Assembly (NCBI RefSeq): GCF_007830635.1
Contig: NZ_VLLA01000021.1
Span: 1 to 64,000, forward strand
Length of the DNA stretch: 64,000 bases
Origin: Bradyrhizobium huanghuaihaiense
GTDB taxonomy: Bacteria; Pseudomonadota; Alphaproteobacteria; Rhizobiales; Xanthobacteraceae
Direction: 5' to 3'
Shown here piece by piece: positions 8,095-17,232 of this stretch. Position 1 is the first letter of the stretch, and the number at the start of each line of letters is the position of its first letter. The position numbers and the translations under genes were made by a program. The notes beneath the pieces were generated by a model. The model had not been told where the DNA came from. It ran no database searches and saw only the letters and a program-made list of their open reading frames with translations.

Positions 8095-9555
8095 TCAGGA
8101 ATATTGCATCACGCCGTCGTCGATCCGGCCAAAGCGTAAGGAGACGATGTCGAGCGCGTAGTTCTGGTACAGCCGCCACGGCCGCTTCGAGCCCTGCTTC
8201 GGCATTTTCGCCACCGAGCGCTGCACGTAGCCGGAGGTGAAATCCAGCGAGGGCTGCGCTGTGATTTCAGGATCGTCATTGTGCGGCATGCATTGCCGGA
8301 AATTGTGCCGATCCATGTAGTTGATGAGCCGGCAGACGTATTCGCAGGTGAGATCGCATTTCAGCGTCCAGGACGCGTTGGTGTAGCCGAAGGCCGAGGC
8401 CATGTTCGGCACGTCGGCATACATCATGCCCTTGTAGGTCAGCGTCTTGGCGAAATCGACGGTGCGGCCGTCGACGCTGACCTCGATACCGCCGACGACC
8501 TGGAGCACCAGCCCCGTCGCTGTCACGATGATATCGGCGACGAGCTCGCTGCCGTCCTTGAGACGAATACCGTTGCGCGTAAACGTATCGATCTCGTTGG
8601 TGACGACGGCGGCACGCTTTTCGCGGATCGCCTTGAAGAGATCGCCGTCGGGAACGAGACACAGACGCTGGTCCCAGGGATTGTAGCGTGGCGTGAAATG
8701 GGTCGCGACGTCGTAGTCAGGGCCGAGCGCCATCTGCACGCCCTTGAGAATGAGGTCCTTCACCTTCGCGGGCCGGCGCCGGCTGAGCTGGAAAAAGAAC
8801 ATCCCCCACATCACGTTGCGCCAGCGGATCAGATGATAGGCCAGCTGCGCCGGCAGATTGCGCCGCAATTTGTTGGCGACGGGGTCCTGCGCCGGGCGCG
8901 ACACCACATAGGTCGGCGAACGCTGCAGCATGGTGACCTGCGCCGCTGCCTTGGCGAGCTCCGGCACCAGCGTCACCGCGGTCGCGCCGGACCCGATCAC
9001 GACGACGCGCTTGCCCGCATAGTCGATGTCCTCGGTCCATTTCTGCGGATGCACGATGCGTCCGGCGAAGTCCGCAACGCCTGAAAACTCCGGCGTGTAG
9101 CCCGCCTCATATTTGTAATAGCCCGAGCACAGAAATAAGAAATTGCAGGTGAAGCGCACCAGCTCGGTCGCGCCCTCGTCCGTGATGCGCTCGGCCTCGA
9201 CGGTCCAGCGCGCATCCGGCGTCGACCACGCCGCGCGCTTGACGCGGTGGCGGAAACGGATGTGCTTCTCGATGCCGTTTTCGCTCGCGGTCTCCCGGAC
9301 ATAGTTCAGGATCTGCGGCCCGTCGGCGATCGCCTTCGGATCGGTCCACGGCTTGAAGGAATAGCCGAGCGTGAACATGTCGCTGTCGGAGCGGATGCCG
9401 GGATAGCGGAATAGATCCCAGGTGCCACCGATACAGTCGCGCCCCTCCAGGATGACGTAGCTCTTGGTGGGGCACTTGCCCTGCAAATGATAGCCCGCGC
9501 CGATGCCGGACAAGCCCGCGCCGACGATCAGCACATCGAAATGTTCTTGTTGCAT
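8095..9555 (-). CDS. Flavin-containing Baeyer-Villiger-type monooxygenase
   Basis: A 486-residue class B flavoprotein monooxygenase. It has an N-terminal FAD motif (GAGLSG, residues 12-17), the Baeyer-Villiger fingerprint FAGRIVHPQKW (163-173) and an NADPH-binding motif GSGATA (188-193). Such enzymes insert oxygen next to ketones or oxidise heteroatoms, and length and motifs resemble the EthA type. A strong GGAGGA ribosome site precedes the ATG. It is a single gene between the parA-like gene and ahcY, with no partner genes to suggest a substrate. Confidence 0.85.
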   Translation of the reverse strand: MQQEHFDVLIVGAGLSGIGAGYHLQGKCPTKSYVILEGRDCIGGTWDLFRYPGIRSDSDMFTLGYSFKPWTDPKAIADGPQILNYVRETASENGIEKHIRFRHRVKRAAWSTPDARWTVEAERITDEGATELVRFTCNFLFLCSGYYKYEAGYTPEFSGVADFAGRIVHPQKWTEDIDYAGKRVVVIGSGATAVTLVPELAKAAAQVTMLQRSPTYVVSRPAQDPVANKLRRNLPAQLAYHLIRWRNVMWGMFFFQLSRRRPAKVKDLILKGVQMALGPDYDVATHFTPRYNPWDQRLCLVPDGDLFKAIREKRAAVVTNEIDTFTRNGIRLKDGSELVADIIVTATGLVLQVVGGIEVSVDGRTVDFAKTLTYKGMMYADVPNMASAFGYTNASWTLKCDLTCEYVCRLINYMDRHNFRQCMPHNDDPEITAQPSLDFTSGYVQRSVAKMPKQGSKRPWRLYQNYALDIVSLRFGRIDDGVMQYS

Positions 9556-9660
9556 GGTTTCCTCCGCGAAGGAGGATTGTCCGCCCGCCGCCGCTGGCCG
9601 TCAATTGGCAATCGGCCGTACCGCAACTGCAAAGCGAGTTGAATTCCATGCGCCGAAACA

Positions 9661-9690
9661 ACAAAGCCCCGGATCGCTCCGGGGCTTTGC
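9661..9690 (-). terminator. Rho-independent terminator after ahcY
   Basis: A strong hairpin with the arms AAAGCCCCGGA and TCCGGGGCTTT around a short loop lies 26 bases past the ahcY stop codon. The flanking T-rich run on the minus strand (TTTGTTGTTT) supports termination of the ahcY transcript. Confidence 0.75.
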
Positions 9691-9715
9691 GTCGATGGTC
9701 GATCGAACCAGCAGA

Positions 9716-11137
9716 TCAGTACCGATAGTGGTCCGACTTGTACGGACCTTCCTGCTTGACGCCGATGTAGTCGGCCTGGTCCTTGCGCAGCTCGGTGAGC
9801 TTGACGCCGATCTTGGCGAGGTGCAGGCGCGCGACCTTCTCGTCGAGGGTCTTGGGCAGCACGTAGACTTCCTTCTTGTACTTGCCGTCCTTGTTGTTGG
9901 CGTACAGCTCGATCTGCGCCAGCGTCTGGTTGGTGAAGGAGGCCGACATCACGAAGGACGGATGGCCCATCGCGTTGCCGAGGTTCACGAGGCGGCCCTC
10001 CGACAGCATGATGATGCGGTGCTTGTCGGGGAACTCGATCTCGTCGACCTGCGGCTTGATGTTGGTCCACTTCAGATTGCGCAGAGACGCGATCTGGATC
10101 TCGTTGTCGAAGTGACCGATGTTGCAGACGATGGCGCGATCCTTCATCGCGCGCATGTGGTCGATGGTGATGATGTCCTTGTTGCCGGTCGCGGTGACGA
10201 AGATGTCGGCGCGGGGCGCTGCGTCTTCCATGGTCACGACCTCGTAGCCTTCCATCGCGGCCTGCAGCGCGCAGATCGGATCGACCTCCGACACCATGAC
10301 GCGGCAGCCGGCCTGGCGCAGCGAAGCGGCGGAGCCCTTGCCGACGTCGCCGAAGCCGGCGACCATCGCGACCTTGCCCGACAGCATCACGTCGGTGCCG
10401 CGGCGGATGCCGTCGACCAGCGATTCACGGCAGCCATAGAGGTTGTCGAACTTCGACTTGGTGACGCTGTCGTTGACGTTGATCGCCGGCCACAGCAGCG
10501 TGCCCGCCTTCTGCATGTCATAGAGACGATGCACGCCCGTGGTGGTCTCTTCGGACACGCCCTTGATGCTCTTGGCGATCGCGGCGAAGTAGCCCTTCGG
10601 CTTTTCCTTGAGCTGCTTCTTGAGAAGCGCGAAGAAGACTTCCTCTTCCTCGGAGCCGGGCTTGTCGAGGAAGGCGGTGTCGCCGTTCTCGGCGCGCAGA
10701 CCGAGATGGACGTACATGGTGGCGTCGCCGCCGTCATCGAGGATCATGTTCGGGTGACCGCCGCCGTGCCAGTCGAACAGTTTTGCGGTGTAGTCCCAGT
10801 ACTCGGTCAACGTCTCGCCCTTGACGGCAAAGACGGGAATGCCGGCGGCCGCGATCGCGGCAGCGGCATGATCCTGCGTCGAATAGATGTTGCAGGAGAC
10901 CCAGCGAATGTCGGCGCCGAGCGCTGCCAGCGTCTCGATCAGCACGCCGGTCTGGATCGTCATGTGCAGCGAGCCCGCGATGCGCGCGCCCTTCAGCGGC
11001 TGCTTCGGGCCGAACTCCTCGCGGGTGGCCATCAGGCCGGGCATCTCGGTCTCGGCCAGCGAGAGCTCCTTGCGGCCGAAATCGGCGAGCGAAATGTCCT
11101 TGACGATGTAATCGGTGAAGCCGGGCTTCGCGTTCAT
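9716..11137 (-). CDS. ahcY: Adenosylhomocysteinase
   Basis: S-adenosylhomocysteine hydrolase, 473 residues, the usual length for the bacterial form. It splits S-adenosylhomocysteine into adenosine and homocysteine in the cytosol, relieving product inhibition of methyltransferases. The NAD motif GFGDVGKGS, the catalytic region NVNDSVTKSKFDN and the C-terminal KSDHYRY are all present. It lies downstream of metK on the same strand, separated by a palindromic repeat (11161-11252), so the two activated-methyl-cycle genes are probably co-expressed. A strong terminator follows. Confidence 0.97.
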   Translation of the reverse strand: MNAKPGFTDYIVKDISLADFGRKELSLAETEMPGLMATREEFGPKQPLKGARIAGSLHMTIQTGVLIETLAALGADIRWVSCNIYSTQDHAAAAIAAAGIPVFAVKGETLTEYWDYTAKLFDWHGGGHPNMILDDGGDATMYVHLGLRAENGDTAFLDKPGSEEEEVFFALLKKQLKEKPKGYFAAIAKSIKGVSEETTTGVHRLYDMQKAGTLLWPAINVNDSVTKSKFDNLYGCRESLVDGIRRGTDVMLSGKVAMVAGFGDVGKGSAASLRQAGCRVMVSEVDPICALQAAMEGYEVVTMEDAAPRADIFVTATGNKDIITIDHMRAMKDRAIVCNIGHFDNEIQIASLRNLKWTNIKPQVDEIEFPDKHRIIMLSEGRLVNLGNAMGHPSFVMSASFTNQTLAQIELYANNKDGKYKKEVYVLPKTLDEKVARLHLAKIGVKLTELRKDQADYIGVKQEGPYKSDHYRY

Positions 11138-11160
11138 AGGGGGTTCCTGTTTGTTGGGAT

Positions 11161-11252
11161 CGTCATTCCGGGACGCTCGTGCAACGAGCGAACCCGGAAT
11201 CCGTAAGGTTCGAGATTCCGGCTCGCCGCGGCCGCGGCGCCCCGGAATGACG
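11161..11252. repeat. Interspersed palindromic repeat, family B (CGTCATTCCGGG)
   Basis: A 92-base element starts CGTCATTCCGGG and ends CCCGGAATGACG, with internal hairpins (GCTCGT-GCAACGAGC and CGCGGCCGCG). It fills most of the metK-ahcY gap. Copies at 24654-24749 and 26826-26926 share the same ends. As RNA it would fold strongly and could affect metK to ahcY read-through. Confidence 0.85.
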
Positions 11253-11260
11253 CAAGAGAA

Positions 11261-12460
11261 CTAGAGCGCGCGCTTCAGCTGCTCGACGAGATCGGTCTTC
11301 TCCCAGGAGAAGCCGCCCTCGTTGTCGGGCGTGCGGCCGAAATGGCCGTAGGCCGAGGTGCGCGCGTAGATCGGGCGGTTGAGATCGAGATGGCTGCGGA
11401 TGCCGCGCGGGGTGAGGTCCATCGCCTTGGCGGCGGCCTTCTCGAGCTGGTCCTCCGACACCTTACCGGTGCCGTGGGTGTCGATGTAGATCGACAGCGG
11501 GCGCGCCACGCCGATGGCGTAGGCGAGCTGCAGCGTGCAGCGGTCGGCAAGACCAGCCGCGACGATGTTCTTGGCGACGTAGCGCGCAGCATAAGCCGCC
11601 GAACGGTCGACCTTGGTCGGATCCTTGCCGGAGAACGCGCCGCCGCCGTGCGGGGCTGCGCCGCCATAGGTGTCGACGATGATCTTACGGCCGGTCAGGC
11701 CGGAATCGCCGTCGGGACCGCCGATGTAGAACTTGCCGGTCGGGTTGATGTGCCAGATGGTCTTCGGCGTGATCCAGTCCTTCGGCAGCGCCTCGCGCAC
11801 GTACGGCTCGACGATCTCGCGGACCTGGTTCGAGCTGAGATCCGGAACCAGATGCTGGTGTGAGACCACGATCTCGCGCACGCCGACCGGCTTGCCGTTC
11901 TCGTACTGGACGGTGACCTGGCTCTTGGAGTCCGGACCGAGCACCTTCTCCTTGCCGGAGTGACGGGCTTCGGAGATCAGGCGTAGGATCTTGTGGGCGT
12001 AGAAGATCGGCGCCGGCATCAGATCCGGGGTCTCGTTGGTGGCGTAACCGAACATGATGCCCTGGTCGCCCGCGCCCTCTTCCTTGACCTCGCCCGGCTG
12101 CAGCGCATCGACGCCCTGGGCGATGTCGGCCGACTGCGGATGCAGCAGGATCTCGATGTCGGCAGTCTTCCAGTGGAAGCCTTCCTGCTCGTAGCCGATG
12201 TCCTTGATCGCGCCGCGCACGACGCTCTCGATCTGCTCGTTGGTGACGGACTTCGGACCGCGGGTCTCGCCCGCAATCACGACCTTGTTGGTGGTCGCGA
12301 GCGTCTCGCAGGCGGCGCGGATCTGCCACGGGTCGATGCCGGCTTTCGGCCCCTCGCGGTAGAACAGATCGACGATTTCATCGGAGATCCGGTCGCAGAC
12401 CTTGTCCGGATGGCCCTCGGACACGGACTCGCTGGTGAAGAGATAGGACGCGCGCATCAA
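11261..12460 (-). CDS. metK: S-adenosylmethionine synthetase
   Basis: Methionine adenosyltransferase, 399 residues, making S-adenosylmethionine from methionine and ATP. Signature motifs are intact: GHPDKVCDRISDE near the N-terminus, the ATP loop GAGDQGIMFGYA, and FSGKDPTKVDRSAAY. The start is one of two adjacent ATG codons (12460 or 12457). It lies 60 bases downstream of the HTH/methyltransferase-like gene on the same strand. I looked for a SAM-II-type riboswitch in that gap and did not see a convincing one. Confidence 0.97.
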   Translation of the reverse strand: MMRASYLFTSESVSEGHPDKVCDRISDEIVDLFYREGPKAGIDPWQIRAACETLATTNKVVIAGETRGPKSVTNEQIESVVRGAIKDIGYEQEGFHWKTADIEILLHPQSADIAQGVDALQPGEVKEEGAGDQGIMFGYATNETPDLMPAPIFYAHKILRLISEARHSGKEKVLGPDSKSQVTVQYENGKPVGVREIVVSHQHLVPDLSSNQVREIVEPYVREALPKDWITPKTIWHINPTGKFYIGGPDGDSGLTGRKIIVDTYGGAAPHGGGAFSGKDPTKVDRSAAYAARYVAKNIVAAGLADRCTLQLAYAIGVARPLSIYIDTHGTGKVSEDQLEKAAAKAMDLTPRGIRSHLDLNRPIYARTSAYGHFGRTPDNEGGFSWEKTDLVEQLKRAL

Positions 12461-12520
12461 GTAACCCCTTGTTCCGCCACTCGACGGCGGCTCGTTTGCG
12501 ATGTTTACGGTTGGATTGTG

Positions 12521-13927
12521 TCAATCACGCCGGCGCGAGATGACGTAGGATTCGTCAAGAAACCAGAGGCCGTTGTACTTTCTCAGCACGTCCCTGGCGG
12601 CATCCAGAGTGCGGCCGTTTTGAGTCATTTCTGTCAACCGGTCGTCCTCGATCTGAGCGACATACACCGCCGCATTCCACGCTGCAAAGGCCGTCGAGGT
12701 TCCGATATTGCCGGTAACCTCGTTGGGCAGAGCTTCCATATCATACCTGAAGATCGAGCGGTTATCAGCATAAGCATTAAAATTTAAGTCGCGGCCCAAC
12801 GACCCAAGCTCGTACTTCACGGCGCGCAATAGCTCATGACGGCTCACCGAGAAAGGATTTTCTCCGGGCCAGATCGCCTGGATCATTTCCATGCCCGGAT
12901 CCTGGCCATGGGAGTGGATACCGATCAGCCGCCCCCCCGGCCGCAGGGCCCGCGCCAGGGGCGCAATGATCCGCTTTGCCCGAAAATTGACCGAGGACAG
13001 CGCGCGGTAGGGCTGGGATGCGATGACGAGGTCGAAATTAGCCTCAGTCTGGCCCGGCCGCGGGATGGTTGAATCCAGCAAGAACCTGTGGTCCTCGCGA
13101 TACAGCACCAGCACGACCGGCCGCTCATAGAGCGGCATGGCTGTGCGGGGGCTGATCGCGGCGCGCCAGTTCTGCTCCAGGAACGGCCGCAGTTCGGCGA
13201 TCTGCTGCTCGAACTCGCCCGATGAAGCGCCCCGCAGCGGGACCTCGTGCCAGACGGTGGCCGCCGCCGCCGCGGGCGAGGCCGGCGTGAGCCAGGGCGC
13301 CTCCGAATAGAACATGTTGGTGAAGACGAAAACCGACGCCGGATGCTCGAAAATGCGGTCCGGCACTTTCTCCAGCGTCAGCCGCAGGTCCTCGAGGCTG
13401 AGCTCCTTGCCGGCCACATAGAACGGCATATGCGGGTAGCGCTGATGTGTCGCGCGCAGCACCCGTGCCAGCACCGTGCCGTCGCCGACGCCGGCGTCGA
13501 AAATGCGCAGCGCCGGCGGGCGCGGATGGATGGCGGAAAGCTCCAGCGCGACCCGGTCCGCGATCACCCGCTTTTCGCTGCAGGTGTGGACGAACAGCAG
13601 ATATTTCTGCCGGTTCTCGAAGAAGCGGAAATTGCCGCGGGGATCGCGCTTCTCGGGCGGCACCTGAAGCCCCCGTGGCGGCGGCAGGCCGCCGGTCGTC
13701 GATGCGGCGACATAGGCCTGGATCCGCTCCAGCGTGTCGATGGTGATGCGCTTGCCCTCGCGCAGGCGCTGCACGAGCTTCCCATCGTTCACCGCACGCC
13801 GGCCGAAAGTCGATTCGGCCATGCCCGCCTTGCGGCAGAACTCGGTGATTTGGCTCAGGATTTCGTCGTTCTTCATGAGTGGGAAGGCGGTGGGCAGCCG
13901 AGTGGGATAGAGGGTTTCTAACATCAT
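12521..13927 (-). CDS. HTH-domain protein with a methyltransferase-like C-terminal region
   Basis: About 468 residues from the ATG at 13927. An XRE-type helix-turn-helix covers roughly residues 18-70 (ILSQITEFCRKAGMAESTFG, then REGKRITIDTLERIQAY). A Rossmann-like domain follows with a SAM-site-like strand (LRIFDAGVGDGTVLARVL) and a later FDLVIASQPYRALSSVNF plus LRPGGRLIGIHSHG, as in class I methyltransferases. It could be a SAM-sensing regulator or an enzyme. It sits immediately upstream of metK and ahcY, which makes control of methyl supply an attractive role. The ATG at 13876 is an alternative start. Confidence 0.65.
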   Translation of the reverse strand: MMLETLYPTRLPTAFPLMKNDEILSQITEFCRKAGMAESTFGRRAVNDGKLVQRLREGKRITIDTLERIQAYVAASTTGGLPPPRGLQVPPEKRDPRGNFRFFENRQKYLLFVHTCSEKRVIADRVALELSAIHPRPPALRIFDAGVGDGTVLARVLRATHQRYPHMPFYVAGKELSLEDLRLTLEKVPDRIFEHPASVFVFTNMFYSEAPWLTPASPAAAAATVWHEVPLRGASSGEFEQQIAELRPFLEQNWRAAISPRTAMPLYERPVVLVLYREDHRFLLDSTIPRPGQTEANFDLVIASQPYRALSSVNFRAKRIIAPLARALRPGGRLIGIHSHGQDPGMEMIQAIWPGENPFSVSRHELLRAVKYELGSLGRDLNFNAYADNRSIFRYDMEALPNEVTGNIGTSTAFAAWNAAVYVAQIEDDRLTEMTQNGRTLDAARDVLRKYNGLWFLDESYVISRRRD

Positions 13928-14016
13928 CTGCCCACCAGGGAAAGATTGGGGCTCCAATTTGCACAGGCCACACTTCCCGATATAGAGAGCGCCGATTGCG
14001 ATACTCTGGGGTGCAT

Positions 14017-15108
14017 ATGTTCCGGCGAAAATGCCTGACGGTCCTGTTGCTCGTAGCCTTCTCAAGTATCGCCCGCGCAGGGGACCCCACCACCGACAAT
14101 CCCGACCAAGTCTTTGAATCCGTCTACGCCCGCATCGGGGCGCTGCCGGCCGCGGTGGCGCGCGAGCGTCTGGTCTGGCTGAAGCTGGAGGAGCTCAAGC
14201 GTGAGCCGTGCGACCAGCGGAGCATCGACGATCTGGCAGGGATGCTCGACAGGCGCGGCTATCGGCGGCAAGCCGCCGACGGGCTCTACAAGTTCGTCCA
14301 GAACTGCGGAGCCCCACTGACGGCGCTGAACAAGGCGGCCGTCATCTATATGAGCATCACCGACTATCCGAAGGCCGTCGAGGTCGCCGACGAGTATGTG
14401 ACACGTGCGCCGTCCGACCAGAGCGCACGCTATGTCCGCGCCATGGCCCTGGACGCCGCCGGGGACTACCGCCGCGCGCTCGCCGACTATTCCGATACGA
14501 TCGAGCTGTTCAGCGGCGACAAGAAAATGATCTCCGGCGGGATCTTCCTCCGCATGGCGAACGCCTACGCGGCCCTGAAGCAGTTCTGTGAGGCGACAGC
14601 GCCGATCATCCGCTGGGTCGCGCTGGATCCGGCGACGCGCGACAACAGCCGGACCCAAAAGATGATCGCCGACTACGAGCGGCAGGGCAATTGCGTCTCG
14701 TCGACCGAGGCCCGCAAGGAAAGCTTCCCGATGCACGGGCCGAAGGGCATCGTCACCGTGAAAGCCGAGATCAATGGCGTGCGCGGACTGTTCGTCCTCG
14801 ACACCGGCGCGAGCTATGTGTCGGTGAAATCGGCGTTTGCAAGCAAGGCCAAGATAGCGGACGGCGGCTCCAACGACATCACGCTGGTCACAGCCAACGG
14901 GGAAGCGAAGGCAAAACTCTCCAAAGCCGACAAGGTCCTGCTGGGCAAGCTCGAAGCGGCCAACGTACCTGTCGCGGTCCTCGGGGGCGACGACAAGGGT
15001 TTTGGCGCCGGGGTCGACGGCCTCCTCGGCATGAGCTTCTTGTCCCGGTTCGAGGTCCAGATGGCGAGCGGATCGATCGAAATCCGCACCCGCCAACCCA
15101 GGAAATAA
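14017..15108 (+). CDS. Exported TPR-retropepsin-like aspartic protease
   Basis: A 363-residue protein. Residues 1-21 form a signal peptide (LTVLLLVAFSSIARA), residues about 35-225 are TPR-like helices, and a retropepsin-type aspartyl protease domain fills the C-terminal third. The catalytic motif is DTG at 262-264 within FVLDTGASYVSV, and the partner strand reads GVDGLLGMSFLSRFEV. Single-domain retropepsins of this kind act as dimers, and in bacteria most are uncharacterised periplasmic proteins. I start it at 14017 because the longer frame places 46 charged residues before the signal peptide. The next gene encodes a TPR-caspase. Confidence 0.8.
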   Translation: MFRRKCLTVLLLVAFSSIARAGDPTTDNPDQVFESVYARIGALPAAVARERLVWLKLEELKREPCDQRSIDDLAGMLDRRGYRRQAADGLYKFVQNCGAPLTALNKAAVIYMSITDYPKAVEVADEYVTRAPSDQSARYVRAMALDAAGDYRRALADYSDTIELFSGDKKMISGGIFLRMANAYAALKQFCEATAPIIRWVALDPATRDNSRTQKMIADYERQGNCVSSTEARKESFPMHGPKGIVTVKAEINGVRGLFVLDTGASYVSVKSAFASKAKIADGGSNDITLVTANGEAKAKLSKADKVLLGKLEAANVPVAVLGGDDKGFGAGVDGLLGMSFLSRFEVQMASGSIEIRTRQPRK

Positions 15109-15197
15109 CGTCGCAGACGATCACACCGTGAACCCGAAAAGCCGCGCGGAAGACCAAGAGCAGACACTCCCATCAAATCGCCGCAGCCGAGGTCTCC

Positions 15198-16919
15198 TTG
15201 CGCCGCCTGCTCCTGGTCCTCCCTGCCATGCTCGCCGCCCTGCTCTGGTGCGCACCGGCCTACGCGCAGGCGCGCAACCAGCTCGGGCCGCTCTGCACCA
15301 CCGAGACCACGCCGGCGGACCAGATGGTCGACGCTTGCACCAAGATCATCGCGCTGAAGGTCTTCAAGGGCGGGCAGCTCGCGACCGTCTATTTCTGGCG
15401 CGCCGTGGGCTGGAACAAGAAGGGCGAGTACGCCAAGGTCATCGCTGACGCCACCGAGGCGATCCGACTGCAGCCGAGCCAGGCCGTCTACAATCTCAGG
15501 GGCTCGGCCTATTACGACAAGGGCGACTACGACATCGCGATCGCCGATTTCGACGATGCGCTGACGCTCGGCCCGCCCAGCGGCATCATCTTCCACAATC
15601 GCGGAAATGCCTGGCGCGGCAAGCGCGACTACGCCAAGGCGATCGCCGACTACGATGCCGCAATCAAGGCCGATCCGAAATCGGCGTTCTCGTTCCAGAA
15701 TCGCGGCATCTCGAAGGAAGCGGTCGGCGATCTCGACGGCGCGCTCGCGGACATCAACCAGGCGATCCGGCTCGACCCGTCGCTGCCGCAGCCGCTGATC
15801 AACCGCACCGCGATCTGGCGCGCCAGGGGCGATTTCGATCGTGCCATCGCCGACGGCAGCGAAGCGATCCGGCTCGCCAAGGACAAGCCCCCGGTCAACA
15901 TCATGACGCCGCCCAACAGCGTGCTGATCTCGGGCTACACCCATCGCGCGCTGGCCTATGAGGCCAAGGGCGACTATGCCCACGCGCGCGAGGACTACAA
16001 GGCGACGCTCGCGATCGTGGCGTCCGATGCCGGTAGCAAGGCCAACCAGGCCACCGCAAAGGTGCGACTGTCGCTGGTGACGGATGCAGCCGCGCCGATC
16101 CCGCGCGATGCGCCTTCCCCCGCGACGCAGCCGGCGGCATCCCCTGCCCCGCAGCAGACCGGCGCGGCATCGGCCCCCTCGCCCGCTCCCGCCGTCCGCG
16201 GCACGCGCATGGCGCTGATCATCGGCAACGGCGGCTATGCGCATGTGAAGACGCTGCCCAATCCGCCCAACGATGCGCGCGCGGTCGCGAAAAGCCTGCG
16301 CGACATCGGCTTCACCGTGTCGGAGGGCGTCGATCTCGACCGCGCCGCGATGCAGAAGATGACGCGCGACTTTCTGCGCGAGGCCGCGCGGGCGCAGGTC
16401 GCGTTGGTCTACTATGCCGGGCACGGCGTGCAGGTTGACGGCCGCAACTATCTCATTCCCGTCGACGTCGAGCTCAAGCCGGGCACCGGCATGACGGACG
16501 CGATGATCGACATGGACACGATCATGGCCGGCCTCGACGACCAGGTCCGCACCAACATCTTGATCTTCGATGCCTGCCGCAACAATCCGATGGCGCAGCA
16601 GGTGGCGAGCGCCGGCACCAATCGCGGCATTGAGGGTGCCTCGGGTCTCGCCGCGCCCACGAGCCTGGGCGCCGGCGCAACGTTGGGGGCCGGCACCCTG
16701 ATCGCGTTCGCCACCGCACCGGGTCAGGTCGCACTCGACGGCGAAGGCGCCAACTCGCCGTTCTCCGCCGCACTGTCCCGCCATATCGGCACGCCCGGGC
16801 TGGAGGTGCAGCAGATGCTCACGCGCGTGCGGGCGGAGGTGGTCTCGTCCACGAAGAACAAGCAGGTTCCGTGGTCGAATTCATCGCTGCTGGGTGAGGT
16901 CTATCTGGCGGAGAAGTGA
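15198..16919 (+). CDS. Exported TPR-caspase (peptidase C14) protein
   Basis: A 573-residue protein from a TTG start with GAGG six bases upstream. A signal peptide ends near AYAQA (20-24), tetratricopeptide repeats span about 62-275, an Ala/Pro-rich linker 298-333, and a caspase-fold domain 336-570. The catalytic dyad is visible: His409 in YYAGHG and Cys460 in FDACRNNP. Bacterial metacaspase or orthocaspase-like proteins cleave after basic residues or act in stress responses. This one should work in the periplasm. It follows the TPR-retropepsin gene by 89 bases, so the two exported protease genes are probably co-transcribed. Confidence 0.85.
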   Translation: MRRLLLVLPAMLAALLWCAPAYAQARNQLGPLCTTETTPADQMVDACTKIIALKVFKGGQLATVYFWRAVGWNKKGEYAKVIADATEAIRLQPSQAVYNLRGSAYYDKGDYDIAIADFDDALTLGPPSGIIFHNRGNAWRGKRDYAKAIADYDAAIKADPKSAFSFQNRGISKEAVGDLDGALADINQAIRLDPSLPQPLINRTAIWRARGDFDRAIADGSEAIRLAKDKPPVNIMTPPNSVLISGYTHRALAYEAKGDYAHAREDYKATLAIVASDAGSKANQATAKVRLSLVTDAAAPIPRDAPSPATQPAASPAPQQTGAASAPSPAPAVRGTRMALIIGNGGYAHVKTLPNPPNDARAVAKSLRDIGFTVSEGVDLDRAAMQKMTRDFLREAARAQVALVYYAGHGVQVDGRNYLIPVDVELKPGTGMTDAMIDMDTIMAGLDDQVRTNILIFDACRNNPMAQQVASAGTNRGIEGASGLAAPTSLGAGATLGAGTLIAFATAPGQVALDGEGANSPFSAALSRHIGTPGLEVQQMLTRVRAEVVSSTKNKQVPWSNSSLLGEVYLAEK

Positions 16920-16930
16920 GACACTCTCTC

Positions 16931-17069
16931 CGTGCCCCGGACGCAGTGCAGCGCTTATTCAGCGGTGCGCTGCGTCCGGGGCCCATTTCAACACAGTGCA
17001 GCCCGTTGCCTTCTGGGTCCCGGCTCTGCGCGGCAACGCTAAGAGCGTTGCAGCGCGTCCGGGACACGA
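16931..17069. repeat. Interspersed palindromic repeat, family C (GTGCCCCGGACGC)
   Basis: The element begins CGTGCCCCGGACGCAGTGCAGC and ends GCGTCCGGGACACG, with an internal hairpin (GCAGCGCTTATTCAGCGGTGCGCTGCGTCCGG region) and further short inverted arms. It fills most of the gap between the caspase and DUF2167 genes. Only one copy is seen in this window. The remaining gap to 17232 holds no gene I can support. Confidence 0.7.
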
Positions 17070-17232
17070 GCAAAGCGAGCAGCCCGCCGACGCAGCCACC
17101 ACAGCGCGCTAAAATTGCAACAGCCTGCAAGATAGTCGAACGCAACCTGCGGCTGCTCTGTCCTGCCACTTATCGTTATCCTACAATACCGGCAACACCA
17201 ACGCGTTGGTGGACTGGTGGTTGGGGGAACTT

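Noticed and set aside
12461..12520. Possible SAM-II or SAM/SAH riboswitch before metK
   Set aside because: The 60-base gap has one small hairpin (CCGCC-GTCGAGT-GGCGG) but not the conserved pseudoknot strands of SAM-II, and it is short for an aptamer plus expression platform.
14062..16784. Very long antisense frames opposite the TPR-retropepsin and TPR-caspase genes
   Set aside because: Long antisense frames are expected in GC-rich genes; their products are dominated by Arg, Asp, Gly and Val, and the sense strand carries clear domains.
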